DNA of 64,000 nt, from positions 496,001-560,000 of the forward strand of contig OZ253454.1 in assembly GCA_965261475.1 (NCBI GenBank), written 5' to 3'. This stretch comes from G965261475 sp965261475 [NCBI: bacterium] (lineage in GTDB: Bacteria; SAR324; XYD2-FULL-50-16). Position 1 is the stretch's first letter; each line of letters opens with the position of its first letter. Under the pieces are notes generated by a model that was given only the letters and a program-made list of their open reading frames with translations, was not told the DNA's origin and searched no databases. Below, one piece after another: positions 24,778 to 34,513 of this stretch. Made by a program: the position numbers and the translations under genes.

Positions 24778-26181
24778 ATGAAAACTCTGTTTTTATCTTG
24801 TTGCTTGATTTTTTATCTCTTTTATCAAAGTTGTATTTTTGGAAAAGAATCACAAAACAGTATAAAATTTCTTATTACGTCTAACCTACAAGGTTGGTTT
24901 GATGCTAAAGATTTATATATTAAAAACAAACAAGCTGGTTTATATTATTTGTGGAATGATATTGCCAATATAAAAAAACAATTTCCTCAGAGTTTGTTAA
25001 TAGATTCGGGAGATTTTTTTTACGGATCACCAAGAAGTTTTTATGCTTTAGGTAAAACAGAGAATATATTTTTGCAATATTTTTTCCAACTTCCTTACGA
25101 TGTACTAACTTTAGGTAACAGGGATTTAGAGCAAATATCTGTATTAGAAAATATTTTAAATAGACAGGTAGCTATTTCTAGCAATTTATTAGGTGATTTT
25201 ACTCAGCCTTATATTATTTTTAATCGTGCAGGCAAGAAAATTTTTATCACTAGTTTATCTTATTTAGAAAGTTATTTTAAACGCGATGGATGGCAAAAAT
25301 ATCATTGGAAACAATCTATTTCTAAAATAAAAAAAAAAATTCAGCAAGAAAAACCAGATTTAGTCATAGGTATTTTTCATCTAAGTTTATTTTACTCAAA
25401 AAATTTTTATACCCCTAGTGTAGAGCAAGTAATTTTAGAATTCCCTATTTGGGATTTAGTAATAGCAGGACAAGCTTTTAATGCACTACCTTACAATAAT
25501 AAATTTATAACTCGTATTGCTGGTACTCCAATTGTTCGAGCAGCAGGGCGAGCTCAAAGTTGGTTAGAGGTGGATGTTAGCTTTAAAAACGAGCAAAAAG
25601 AATTTAATTTTTATCAGCACTATTCCCAAATAAAAACTAAAAATAATTTTTCAAATGATTTTTTACAATACTTACAAGAATCTACAAGCTGGAAGTATCA
25701 AGAAAGAAAAACAAAAATAAAACTTTGTTTACAAAATTCTTTACACCTTGCTTTACAAGAAAATTTCACTCTACATCCAAAACTTTATTTAAAATCTTTT
25801 TTTCTTAAATACGGGGAACAAGTACAAAGGAGACATCTTTTTTATTGGCTTCCTTACTTTAATCAAAAATCTACAGCTTTATTTTCTGCTTATGATTTTA
25901 AGAAAATACAGCAAAATTATTTTAATAAAGATTATTTTTTTGATAGACGGGTAGCTATCCCTACAGAGAATAGTTTTTTTCAAAAATACAAAAAGCAATA
26001 TACTGTTGCTCTGAATAGTTATGAGCTTAGAGAAAATTATTTTATAGTAAAAAGCTTGCTTTTAAAACCAGATCAAATCAATCACACTGATGAATATATT
26101 CACTCTCTTTGGTTTAGTTATCTTAAAAACAATACTCCTAGTATTTATTGCCAAATGTTTCGTAAAGAAGAAGATCTTTAA
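24778..26181 (+). CDS. Exported 5'-nucleotidase-like metallophosphatase fold with lost active-site residues
   Basis: 467 aa with a signal peptide (~1-22). The N-terminal ~260 residues follow the UshA/5'-nucleotidase order: ITSNLQGW (33-40), LLIDSGDFFYGSP (Asp79), LTLGNRDLE (113-118), FHLS (His201) and IAGQAFN (231-235). In active enzymes these read D-x-H, GNHE and GHxH. Here Asp and His of the first motif are Asn36 and Gln38, the catalytic His is Arg115, and the last motif is GQAF. Asp79, Asn114 and His201 remain. The C-terminal half matches nothing I know. It is probably a non-catalytic periplasmic or surface protein derived from a nucleotidase. Confidence 0.7.
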   Translation: MKTLFLSCCLIFYLFYQSCIFGKESQNSIKFLITSNLQGWFDAKDLYIKNKQAGLYYLWNDIANIKKQFPQSLLIDSGDFFYGSPRSFYALGKTENIFLQYFFQLPYDVLTLGNRDLEQISVLENILNRQVAISSNLLGDFTQPYIIFNRAGKKIFITSLSYLESYFKRDGWQKYHWKQSISKIKKKIQQEKPDLVIGIFHLSLFYSKNFYTPSVEQVILEFPIWDLVIAGQAFNALPYNNKFITRIAGTPIVRAAGRAQSWLEVDVSFKNEQKEFNFYQHYSQIKTKNNFSNDFLQYLQESTSWKYQERKTKIKLCLQNSLHLALQENFTLHPKLYLKSFFLKYGEQVQRRHLFYWLPYFNQKSTALFSAYDFKKIQQNYFNKDYFFDRRVAIPTENSFFQKYKKQYTVALNSYELRENYFIVKSLLLKPDQINHTDEYIHSLWFSYLKNNTPSIYCQMFRKEEDL

Positions 26182-26485
26182 CCAATAAAATAGACAGTAT
26201 GTTACTATTTGCTTTTATTTAGTTTTTGTTAACTGCTCTTTTTAGTTTATATATTAAGTTTTTTTAGGAAATTTTTTTCTTTATGCAAAGTCAAAATGTG
26301 GCAGTAGAAATTATTTTTGTAGGAATAATCTTATCAGTTGTTACTTATGCTTTACAAATTAAAGTATAAAATATTTACACCTTGTTTATGCTCCTTTAGT
26401 TCAAGTAGCAATCTTTGCTTCTTTTTTTTGCTTATTATTTTTTAGTAGAAAGAATTACTGCAAGAAAAATTTTTGGATATTTTTG
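26182..26485. other. 304-base stretch with only a possible 28-residue membrane ORF
   Basis: Between two convergent genes lies a T-rich stretch. The only start-initiated frame of interest is ATG 26283 to stop 26369, a 28-residue peptide with one hydrophobic segment (VEIIFVGIILSVVTYALQ). A second hydrophobic frame without a usual start codon continues to 26500 in another reading phase. This could be a decayed small membrane gene. I see no strong terminator or RNA fold. Confidence 0.25.
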
Positions 26486-27391
26486 TCAAATTCTAATTAA
26501 GAAGAAACTCCCTGCGTAACAAAGTGAGAAAATAAAAATTATTAAGCACTGTGTTTTGAGATAGCTGTTGTATCGTTCTTTTGGGACATTTAATGAAAAA
26601 TTGATCCAAAACAATGGTAAAAAAAGTAAGAATACTAGCCACTGTGATGCTGTATTTACTCTTAGCCAACTAGCTATTAAAAAAAGAAAAAAACTACTCA
26701 AAATTAAACATTGTTGATAAATTTTTGCTTTTTTTTCTCCCAACCGAATAGCAACAGTTTTTCTTCCGCTTTGTGTATCTGTTATTAAATCGCGAATGTT
26801 ATTGATGTTTAGTACAGAAACACATAAAAGCCCTATAGCAGATGATTCTAATAATAAATTATACGGTGGCAACTGATTATTTACAAAGAAATAACTACCT
26901 AATACCGCTACTAAACCAAAAAAAATAAATACAGAAATATCACCTAGACCGCTTGTAGCGTGTGGATTCTTGCCTAAACTATACTTTAGAGCAGCAAAAA
27001 TACAAAATAAACCTATAACTCCCCAAAAAAGCATAGTTAAAGAAAATTGTTTAAAGCTAGTATAGATTAGTGAGACACCAAGTAACACAGCAAGTGCTAT
27101 AAATAACTTTAAAACTAGCAAGATCTTTTTTTCTGGAATTTTACTCCATTGCGCTTTCCTATCTTGACCTTCTATATGGTGTTTATCTACACCGCGTAAC
27201 CCATCTCCATAATCATTTGCAATATTGACTATAATTTGTAAACTAAAGGCGGTTAAAAAAATTAGCAGTATTCTAGATGCAGAAACTGCAGAAAACGAAG
27301 ATAAATCATACAAAGACAACAACACCCCCATAGCAACAGAAGAGGATGCCAAAAGTAACGTATGAATTCTCAATAATTTAAGATAAACCAT
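26486..27391 (-). CDS. menA: UbiA-family prenyltransferase, probably MenA (1,4-dihydroxy-2-naphthoate polyprenyltransferase)
   Basis: 301 aa, eight to nine hydrophobic segments. The first aspartate-rich motif is NIANDYGDGLRGVD followed by a polar loop, the form typical of MenA. The second polar motif is NNIRDLITDTQSGRKT. MenA attaches the prenyl tail to dihydroxynaphthoate in the membrane, giving demethylmenaquinone. The presence of c-type cytochromes and HemB supports a quinone-linked respiratory chain. A UbiA or other prenyltransferase role is less likely given the NDYGD motif. Confidence 0.85.
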   Translation of the reverse strand: MVYLKLLRIHTLLLASSSVAMGVLLSLYDLSSFSAVSASRILLIFLTAFSLQIIVNIANDYGDGLRGVDKHHIEGQDRKAQWSKIPEKKILLVLKLFIALAVLLGVSLIYTSFKQFSLTMLFWGVIGLFCIFAALKYSLGKNPHATSGLGDISVFIFFGLVAVLGSYFFVNNQLPPYNLLLESSAIGLLCVSVLNINNIRDLITDTQSGRKTVAIRLGEKKAKIYQQCLILSSFFLFLIASWLRVNTASQWLVFLLFLPLFWINFSLNVPKERYNSYLKTQCLIIFIFSLCYAGSFFLIRI

Positions 27392-27444
27392 ACTTGATTA
27401 CTTAGTTAAGTAAAAATAAATATAATCTAAAAAAATTATAAATA

Positions 27445-28590
27445 CTAGATTTCCTCAAAATAAGAATCATCATCTAGAGATAGATCGTCTTCTATAGCGA
27501 TATCTTGAGTTTCTAACTCTTCGCCCATTGTTTGTTGTTCTATAGAGTGACTCATATTACTGATATCTTCTACTCCAGCTACAGGAGGTATATGTGTATC
27601 GTTTTTTGAGATGATAATGTCATCAAACCCATCAATTGTTTGATTAGCAGTGCTATCTGCTATTCTAAAATTAAATGTATCATAAAGTGCTTTAGAACGA
27701 TCGCTAGCTATTATTAAATCTTCAGTGTCAATCTGATTGATAGTATCATAAATATAGTCTCCAGAAAGTTCTCCATATCTTTTTACAGAATCATTAGTCA
27801 AAGTAGTAGAATATTTTATATTATGAACGATTTTCTTGCGAACATTTTCTTTGTTCTTTGCTCTTCTTAACAAGGCATGCATTTCTTTCATAATTAAATT
27901 ATTAGAAAGTCTTAAATACCCATGATCTGCTGTATCATCGTAAGCAACAAAATTATGCTGCAGAATTATTTCAATGTTATTATAAATTTGTTGTAAAATT
28001 CCGTTATCGTTAGTTACAGGGATAAAGAAAGATTGACTATTTATTCTTTCACCGTACAGTGTGACTCTATACCCTAGATGCAAATCTAACCTTTTTTGCA
28101 AAATACTAGAAAATGCAAATTTTTTATTTGCTACAAATTTTGTCTCTTCAAAACGTACCTTACTAATTGCTCTGCCAGCAATATCTGCTCTAGATGCTAT
28201 GTTTTGGCAAATCAATTCTAATTCCCTTCTTAAAGCGGCAGAATTAAAACCTTCTAAAATAGTGTTGGAGATTCCATAATGATTTATTTTAGGATTACCG
28301 ACACTATAGTAAGAGGTTATATTTGTAAAAATTAATTCTACAAAATTATCAATAATTCCAGTGGCATCTGCTAACAAAGGAACAGAAATAACTAGTCTTT
28401 CTGGCTCAGAATCCTGACTATCTATAGTAATCCTTACAGCAGAATCAATCAAAATATATTCTAGGACATTTTCTTTGATAAGTTTCTTTATCTTTGCGGT
28501 ATCTACATACCTTGTATAAATATTACTTCCCAACAAATAGGACCGTCCATCACCACAAAATTGACGATGAAACTCTGATTTCATTTTCAT
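27445..28590 (-). CDS. Soluble protein of unknown function with acidic tail
   Basis: 381 aa, no signal peptide or membrane segment, and no motif I can name. Residues ~1-280 look like a mixed alpha/beta globular domain. The last ~60 residues are low-complexity and acidic, ending DDLSLDDDSYFEEI. The likely start ATG is followed by Lys-rich MKMKSEF. It stands between menA and proC on the same strand with short spacers. It may be a lineage-specific spirochaete protein, but that is a guess from its lack of recognisable family. Confidence 0.7.
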   Translation of the reverse strand: MKMKSEFHRQFCGDGRSYLLGSNIYTRYVDTAKIKKLIKENVLEYILIDSAVRITIDSQDSEPERLVISVPLLADATGIIDNFVELIFTNITSYYSVGNPKINHYGISNTILEGFNSAALRRELELICQNIASRADIAGRAISKVRFEETKFVANKKFAFSSILQKRLDLHLGYRVTLYGERINSQSFFIPVTNDNGILQQIYNNIEIILQHNFVAYDDTADHGYLRLSNNLIMKEMHALLRRAKNKENVRKKIVHNIKYSTTLTNDSVKRYGELSGDYIYDTINQIDTEDLIIASDRSKALYDTFNFRIADSTANQTIDGFDDIIISKNDTHIPPVAGVEDISNMSHSIEQQTMGEELETQDIAIEDDLSLDDDSYFEEI

Positions 28591-28674
28591 AATTTTAAAC
28601 GTTAAGCTTTCTAAGTTAGAAGTTAAACTACCTTGTAAAATAAATCAAGTTTTTTCATTAAAAATAAAAACAAT

Positions 28675-29469
28675 TTACCCTTTAAAAAGTTTTTTACTTT
28701 TTTGATAGGATTCATTTATACATTGCTGCATTATACTATCAAGGTTATTCTTCTTAAAAACTAAAATACCAGCTTCTGTTGTGCCGCCTTTAGTGCAAAC
28801 TTGTTCTACTAGTTTTTGAATAGTGTGTGTAGAATTTTTGGCTAAGAAACTAGAATTCTCAAAAATTTCTAAAGAGATTTTTTTCGCTGTTTCTTCCGTG
28901 AGACCTATTTTTTTTGCAGCTTTAAAATAGGCTTTTATTATGTATAATACAAAGCCAACTCCGCTCCCTAAAACTGCAGTGCAAATATCTAGCTCTTCTT
29001 CTGATGATACTTCTAATAATTCGCTATCTTGCTGGAATATTTTAAAAAATATTTGTTTATGCTCTGTAGGTAAATTGGCAGGTAGTAAGTAAGCCGTTAA
29101 TCCTCTTTGCTCTTTTAAGAGTAAATTAGGTATGCAACGTATAATCCTAGCATTAGGCTGTAATTTTGTCATAGATGAAATTGCGTACCCTGCCATAATG
29201 CTGATAAGTAAATTAGTGGAATTGAGGTTTAAGCTTTGCAACCATTTGCTAGCTGCTTGTGGTGGTACAGCAAAAATCAAAATATCTTTATCATTGATTT
29301 GAGGCTTGGTAGTGAGATCAATTTTGTAAGGAAATCTCACTTCTTTTTTTGTGTCTCTGCTTACAATAACTATTTGTTTTTTATCGTAGATTTTTTTTTG
29401 TAATAGAGAATTTAAAATAGCTCCTCCCATTTCTCCACAACCAAAAAGAAAAATTTTTTGCATTATCAA
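28675..29469 (-). CDS. proC: Pyrroline-5-carboxylate reductase
   Basis: 264 aa. The N-terminal Rossmann motif is FLFGCGEMGGAIL. Further marks are FAVPPQAASKWL, ISIMAGYAISSM, RCIPNLLL and the C-terminal CTKGGTTEAGILVF, which corresponds to the family signature near the active site. It makes proline from pyrroline-5-carboxylate with NAD(P)H in the cytoplasm. It is 11 bases downstream of eno on the same strand. Confidence 0.92.
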   Translation of the reverse strand: MIMQKIFLFGCGEMGGAILNSLLQKKIYDKKQIVIVSRDTKKEVRFPYKIDLTTKPQINDKDILIFAVPPQAASKWLQSLNLNSTNLLISIMAGYAISSMTKLQPNARIIRCIPNLLLKEQRGLTAYLLPANLPTEHKQIFFKIFQQDSELLEVSSEEELDICTAVLGSGVGFVLYIIKAYFKAAKKIGLTEETAKKISLEIFENSSFLAKNSTHTIQKLVEQVCTKGGTTEAGILVFKKNNLDSIMQQCINESYQKSKKLFKG

Positions 29470-29480
29470 TGGGATATAAG

Positions 29481-30788
29481 CTATTTTGTAGAAAATTTTT
29501 TTAAAAAGGAAAAAGCATTTTTACCTGCAAATTTTGTTTGATTTGGTAAATTATTTTCTATGCGTAGCAGTTGGTTATATTTGGCAAGTCTTTCGCTGCG
29601 ACAAGTAGAGCCACTTTTAATTTGTTTTGCACTTGTAGCTACAGCAAAATTTGCAATGAATACATCTTCTGTTTCCCCCGAACGGTGAGAAATAATACAC
29701 CCATAATTAGCTTTTTTTGCTAACTCTACTGTTTCTAAAGTTTCGCTAAAAGTGCCAATTTGGTTTGGTTTAATCAAGATAGCATTACTTGATTGTTCAT
29801 CAATTGCTCTAATCAATCTTTTTTTATTTGTTGCAAAAAAATCATCACCTACTAGTTGGCAAGTATGTCCTATTTTTTGAGTAAGTTGCTTCCAACCATC
29901 CCAGTCATTTTCGTCTAATCCGTCTTCAATAGAAATAATAGGAAATTTTTGCAATAAATTTTGGTAAAATTCTATCATCTCTTTGAGATTGAGTTTCTTT
30001 CCATTTGATGCAAAATAATACTTGCCATCTTGGTAAAATGCACTGGCGGCTACATCTAGTGCGATAAATATATCTTGACCTGCTTGGTATTGAGATTTTG
30101 AGATAGCTTCTATTATTAGTTCTAAAGCTTGTTCATTAGATGATAAATTTGGCGCAAAACCTCCTTCGTCTCCTACTGCTGTGCTATAACCTCTTTGTAA
30201 TAAAATCTTCTTTAAAATTTGAAAAATTTCACATGATGCTTGTAGTGCTTTATAGAAACTGTTAAGCCCCAAAGGGACTATCATAAATTCCTGAATATCT
30301 ATGTTATTATCTGCGTGCATTCCTCCGTTTAAAATATTTAACATAGGTACAGGTAGATAAAAAGTTTTTTCTTTACCAAGTAAGGCAAAAGGTGGTTTTT
30401 TGAAAAATTGGTTACAAGCATTATAATAGGCTAGTGAAACACCTAAAATAGCATTAGCTCCAAGGTTAGATTTATTTTCTGTGCCATCTAATTCTATTAA
30501 CACCTGGTCCAATTCTTTTTGCGATAAATTTTTTTTGCCTACTAATTTAGCAGCTATGAGCTGGTTAACATTTTGCACTGCTTTTTGAACACCTTTGCCT
30601 GCAAAATATTTATTATCTTGATCCCTTAGCTCCAAAACTTCAAATTTGCCAGTTGAAGCTCCAGAAGGTACAGCCACCCTACCCATCACGTTATTTTGTA
30701 AAAATAAATCTACTTCTATGGTAGGGTTGCCTCTAGAGTCTATAATTTCTCTTGCTTTGATGGCTTCAATATTTGGTAAATTTTTCAT
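29481..30788 (-). CDS. eno: Enolase
   Basis: 435 aa, full length. Seen in order are IDSRGNPTIEVDLFL, PSGASTGKFE, GGMHADNNIDIQEFM, SIEDGLDENDW, the catalytic lysine region ILIKPNQIGT and SHRSGETED. It converts 2-phosphoglycerate to PEP in glycolysis. This is the substrate pool that the PPDK-like protein of the filament cluster would use. It leads a short operon with proC. Confidence 0.97.
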   Translation of the reverse strand: MKNLPNIEAIKAREIIDSRGNPTIEVDLFLQNNVMGRVAVPSGASTGKFEVLELRDQDNKYFAGKGVQKAVQNVNQLIAAKLVGKKNLSQKELDQVLIELDGTENKSNLGANAILGVSLAYYNACNQFFKKPPFALLGKEKTFYLPVPMLNILNGGMHADNNIDIQEFMIVPLGLNSFYKALQASCEIFQILKKILLQRGYSTAVGDEGGFAPNLSSNEQALELIIEAISKSQYQAGQDIFIALDVAASAFYQDGKYYFASNGKKLNLKEMIEFYQNLLQKFPIISIEDGLDENDWDGWKQLTQKIGHTCQLVGDDFFATNKKRLIRAIDEQSSNAILIKPNQIGTFSETLETVELAKKANYGCIISHRSGETEDVFIANFAVATSAKQIKSGSTCRSERLAKYNQLLRIENNLPNQTKFAGKNAFSFLKKFSTK

Positions 30789-30848
30789 AATATTAAAGTG
30801 GAATTATTCTTGCTAGGTTAAAATTAACACAAAATAATTGCAATAACA

Positions 30849-32105
30849 ATGAGATACGCTAGCATACTATGTTTTTTATTTTTTATGTTCCAAAATGCTT
30901 TGGCATTTGGAATGCTTACAAAAAAAATAGAAACTTCTTTACAAGAGCAAAATTTGAATAAAAATTTTGTAAATTTAAGCTTGCTTTTTGAAGATAGTTC
31001 CATAGGAGATGAAGTAAATAAAATTAAATTAAAAAAGACTATTGCTAATGACTTACTCCAAAATTTTCATATTATAGACCCTGTTATTACACAGCGCATT
31101 GCAAAAAATAGTTATTTACGAAAAACAAGTTTTACAGATAAAAATACTAGTCAAGAATTTTTCAAGAAAACAAACTCTGAGATACTTGTTTATACAGAAT
31201 TATTTGAAAGATCAGATAGGTTGTTTGCTTCTCATACTATCTTTCAAAGAGATGGATTAGTGGTAGGAGAATTGCACCAATCTTTTGCCAAAGAAATATT
31301 TTTAAAATTAAATATACCACAAAAAAAAGCTTTAGAAAAAAACTCCTTGCTTGTTGCTGCCAAAGATAATTTTTGGAGTCAAAGTAACTTAGATGATTTT
31401 TTCCCTATCAGTGAACAAAAGGCACAAGATGATATTTTCTCACAGCTAATTAACTATTCTACGAATAAGAATGACAATTCTTGGGTTATTTACCAACCTA
31501 CTGCTTATTTTCCGACAAAACGCCACACTGTTAATGCTAGTTTTGTTATAGAAGACATAGAGTTTGTAAAACTTCAATCCGATTCTTTTCGTTATTCTCT
31601 AGGTTTTAGTGCATTTGAGTTGTCTTTGAATTTTATGGCTTACAAAGGATCTTTAGATCACGGTCATATTAGAATAAAAACAGCTTTGTATAACGATAAT
31701 GATCAAGCTATTTTTGCTCTTTCTGGAGGGTTGAGGGCTAGGGTTTATCGTCAGAATCAAGAAGAACAAATACAAATAGATCAAAGAAGGGAGCAATTAT
31801 CATTTTTTTTAGTTTCTAGTGGTTATATTAATTCTTTTAATTTTTTCTATAATTTTTATTTTGATAATTACTCTACAGGGTTAGGTGGAAAATTCTTTTT
31901 ACCGCATCAGATTATTTTATTAGTAGATTCTAGGTTGGATTATCAAAGTGAAATTCAAGAAAGGTATTATACATTAGGTATAGAGCATTTTCCTTCTACA
32001 AATTTTGGCTACAATTTTAGTTTGAGTTTTGATGATCTTCAAAGAGACGAGCAAAGAGAAAAAATCGTAGGACAAACAAAACTAGGTATTAGAGTTACTT
32101 TTTAA
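30849..32105 (+). CDS. Exported protein with C-terminal beta-barrel-like half
   Basis: 418 aa. The signal peptide is residues ~1-19 (cleavage after NALA). An N-terminal periplasmic-looking domain (~20-150) contains LLQNFHIIDPVITQRIA, similar in feel to secreted TolB/CsgG-type N-domains. From about residue 210, alternating hydrophobic strands suggest an outer-membrane barrel, and the chain ends GIRVTF with a terminal Phe, as required by the barrel assembly signal. Function is unknown. It stands alone between eno and a convergent helicase gene. Confidence 0.6.
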   Translation: MRYASILCFLFFMFQNALAFGMLTKKIETSLQEQNLNKNFVNLSLLFEDSSIGDEVNKIKLKKTIANDLLQNFHIIDPVITQRIAKNSYLRKTSFTDKNTSQEFFKKTNSEILVYTELFERSDRLFASHTIFQRDGLVVGELHQSFAKEIFLKLNIPQKKALEKNSLLVAAKDNFWSQSNLDDFFPISEQKAQDDIFSQLINYSTNKNDNSWVIYQPTAYFPTKRHTVNASFVIEDIEFVKLQSDSFRYSLGFSAFELSLNFMAYKGSLDHGHIRIKTALYNDNDQAIFALSGGLRARVYRQNQEEQIQIDQRREQLSFFLVSSGYINSFNFFYNFYFDNYSTGLGGKFFLPHQIILLVDSRLDYQSEIQERYYTLGIEHFPSTNFGYNFSLSFDDLQRDEQREKIVGQTKLGIRVTF

Positions 32106-32116
32106 ATTTCAAAATA

Positions 32117-33478
32117 CTATTCAAAAGAGTCTTGTAACGCAATGTGTTGTTTTCTTTTTTTACTTATAAAATATTCTATAGTACCAGCTGTGACTAACTC
32201 GTAAAGATAAGCTTTTTTACCTTGTTGTTTTCTTAAAATTCTACCTAGTCTTTGTACTTGTTCTCTAATAGTGCTATTACCAGAAATAATAATTGCTACA
32301 TTAGCTGATGGTAAATCTACTCCTTCATTTAAAACTCTAGTGCTAATTAAAATTCTCCACTCCCCAGAGTGAAATTTTTCTAGTATTTTTTTTCTTTCAG
32401 AGTTCTTAATTTCGTGAGTAATAACTGGCAATAAAAGATAATTGCTGAGTGTATATGTGGTTTTATTGTCGTTGGTAAAAATCAAAATTCTATCTTTTTG
32501 ATGTTGATATAAAAGCTCTATTAACTTCAATAATTTGTTTTGTGTAAAATAAGCAATTTGCTTTTGAATAGCAAAACTTTCTAATGCTTTTCTTCCCTTT
32601 GCATTTTTAGATGCATGAAAAACAAAATCTTGCCAATTTTGGAGGTAACCTAATGATTTTTTATAATTACTATAGATACTTCTGTGGTAAAAATATTGAT
32701 CTTGTTCTTTTGGAGTAAGTTCTACTAATAATGTTTTTAATTTATAGTCAGCTAGATAATTCCCAGATAAATCTACAATCATCTTCTCATATAATATTTC
32801 TCCTAAAACATCTCTGATAAGTTCGGTGCGCTCAATCTCTTCGTTTGGAGTAGCTGTGAGACCTAGTCTGTAGGGAGCAATAAAAGATTTTGCCATTTGA
32901 TACGAAGCATTTGACCCTAGATGATGACACTCGTCAAACACCATCAAGCAAAACTTGTTACCAATTTGATTTTGGTAAATTATAGCAGATTCATAAGTAC
33001 TGACAGTAATGGGTAGTATATTTTTGTTACCACCACCCAAGATGCCTATTTGACAATTAAAAAATTGTTTTAAATTTTGATGCCATTGGTTTAAAAGCTC
33101 AATAGTTGGGACTATCACAATAGTTGAGCGTTGAATTTTATCAATAATCATTGCTGCTAACACACTTTTACCAGATCCTGTGGGTAACACTAAAATACCC
33201 CTTTTTTGTTTACTCCAGGCATACATGGCTTCTTTTTGGTAATAGTATGGCTCAAAAGGCAAGTTTAAGATTAGCTTTAAATTTTGGTAATTTTTGACAT
33301 TGTCTTCATAATCGTATTTTTTTTGAAAATTGAGAATTAATTCTTTGTAGTGATAAGCGCATACACGGTAGGACTCTAATCTTTGATCAAAAATTATCCA
33401 ATTTGCTAAAAAAGAAAATTTGGTAGGAGTTTTAAGTAGAATATTTCCATGATAAAAGTTGAGCTGTATTTTTTTCAT
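32117..33478 (-). CDS. XPB/Rad25-like superfamily II DNA helicase
   Basis: 453 aa. Motifs: Walker A LPTGSGKSVLAAM, VPTIELLNQWH (Ia), DECHH box (FDECHHLGSN), LGLTATP (III), then in the second RecA fold ILISTRVLNEGVDLPSANVAI and the arginine finger QRLGRILRKQQGK. DECHH and the short overall size resemble archaeal/bacterial XPB-like helicases. It would unwind or translocate on DNA in repair or transcription. No nuclease partner is adjacent. Confidence 0.85.
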   Translation of the reverse strand: MKKIQLNFYHGNILLKTPTKFSFLANWIIFDQRLESYRVCAYHYKELILNFQKKYDYEDNVKNYQNLKLILNLPFEPYYYQKEAMYAWSKQKRGILVLPTGSGKSVLAAMIIDKIQRSTIVIVPTIELLNQWHQNLKQFFNCQIGILGGGNKNILPITVSTYESAIIYQNQIGNKFCLMVFDECHHLGSNASYQMAKSFIAPYRLGLTATPNEEIERTELIRDVLGEILYEKMIVDLSGNYLADYKLKTLLVELTPKEQDQYFYHRSIYSNYKKSLGYLQNWQDFVFHASKNAKGRKALESFAIQKQIAYFTQNKLLKLIELLYQHQKDRILIFTNDNKTTYTLSNYLLLPVITHEIKNSERKKILEKFHSGEWRILISTRVLNEGVDLPSANVAIIISGNSTIREQVQRLGRILRKQQGKKAYLYELVTAGTIEYFISKKRKQHIALQDSFE

Positions 33479-33558
33479 AAGATTTTTTTTAATAATGCAA
33501 GTTTAAAAAACTATATTTTATCTTGGTTATTTATACCAATTATTCTACAGTATGTACT

Positions 33559-33924
33559 AGGAGTTGGAAAGGAAGTCGCTTAGCTTTTTAAGCTAAGAGG
33601 AAAGTCCGAGCTTCAAAGAGCAGAGTGCTGGGTAATACCCAGTAAGAGCAATCTTCAGGAAAGTGCCACAGAAAAGATACCGCCGATGGCTTTTGCACAG
33701 GCAAGGTTGAAAAGGTGGGGGAGCAATCCTTAATGTAAGAGCCCACCACAAAAATGGTGACATTTTTGGTAAGGCAAACCCCACTTGAAGCAAGTTTTAG
33801 TATTTTGCGTAGGTAGCTCGCTTAGCAAAAGGGTAAAATGCAAGATTTTATAGGTAACTATAAAACTAGATGAATGACTTCCACTTTATTATTAAAGACA
33901 GAACTCGGCTTATTGACAACTCCT
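33559..33924 (+). ncRNA. rnpB: RNase P RNA (M1-like ribozyme component)
   Basis: The conserved 5' core GAGGAAAGTCCGAGC (from 33597) and the 3' core ACAGAACTCGGCTTA near 33898 are both present, as are the CAGAGTGCTGGGTAATACCCAG region and a GCCGATGG element. The outer P1 helix is visible: AGGAGTTG (33559-33566) pairs perfectly with CAACTCCT (33917-33924). A T run follows at once and should end transcription. At ~366 nt it is a standard bacterial size. It processes tRNA 5' ends with RnpA. Confidence 0.97.
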
Positions 33925-34024
33925 TTTTTTACCTTAGTTCAATTATATTGTATTTAGTTCAGCATATGTTTTATTTATTGTGATAGTTTTCTTTCCCGTT
34001 GATTTGTATTTATCAATTTTTGGT

Positions 34025-34513
34025 TTATAGATAGTTTATTTTTTGTATTTTTCTTTTTTCTTCTCTTTGTTTTATAGCTTGTCTTTTATCAAAAAGTTTT
34101 TTGCCTCTACCTACCCCTAGTTCAATTTTTGCTAATCCTTTTTTTAAATAAATAGCTAACACTACAATGGATAGAGATTTTTCTTTCTGTTCTTGGTAGA
34201 GTTTTTTAATTTCTTTTTTTTTGAGCAAGAGTTTTTTTATTCTTTCGGGGTTATGATTAAAAAAGACATTTCTTTGGTGCGCATAGGCGCTAATGTGAAG
34301 GTTAAAAACTTCTGCTTCTAGTTTTGTAGAAATTTGTACAAAGGCATCCTTAATATTGACTTTATTTTGCTTGATACTTTTGATTTCTGTGCCTTTTAAT
34401 ATAATACCTGCTTCTAGTTTTTTTAAAATTTCATATTGAAAAAAAGCAGATTTATTTTTTTGAATCATTTTGATAGAATCTTTCAAGGAAGTTGGTGTTT
34501 TTCTTTGCTTCAT
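34025..34513 (-). CDS. smpB: SsrA-binding protein
   Basis: 162 aa, basic. Key blocks are QYEILKKLEAGIILKGTEIK, DAFVQI, HISAYAHQ, NHNPERIKKLLLKK and the Lys-rich tail after VGRGKKLFDKRQAIK. SmpB carries tmRNA to stalled ribosomes for trans-translation. The tmRNA gene is not in this window. Its neighbour on the other side is rnpB. Confidence 0.95.
   Translation of the reverse strand: MKQRKTPTSLKDSIKMIQKNKSAFFQYEILKKLEAGIILKGTEIKSIKQNKVNIKDAFVQISTKLEAEVFNLHISAYAHQRNVFFNHNPERIKKLLLKKKEIKKLYQEQKEKSLSIVVLAIYLKKGLAKIELGVGRGKKLFDKRQAIKQREEKRKIQKINYL

Noticed and set aside
33593-33793. Minus-strand open frame inside the RNase P RNA
   Set aside because: It lies wholly within rnpB, whose conserved core and P1 helix explain the sequence.
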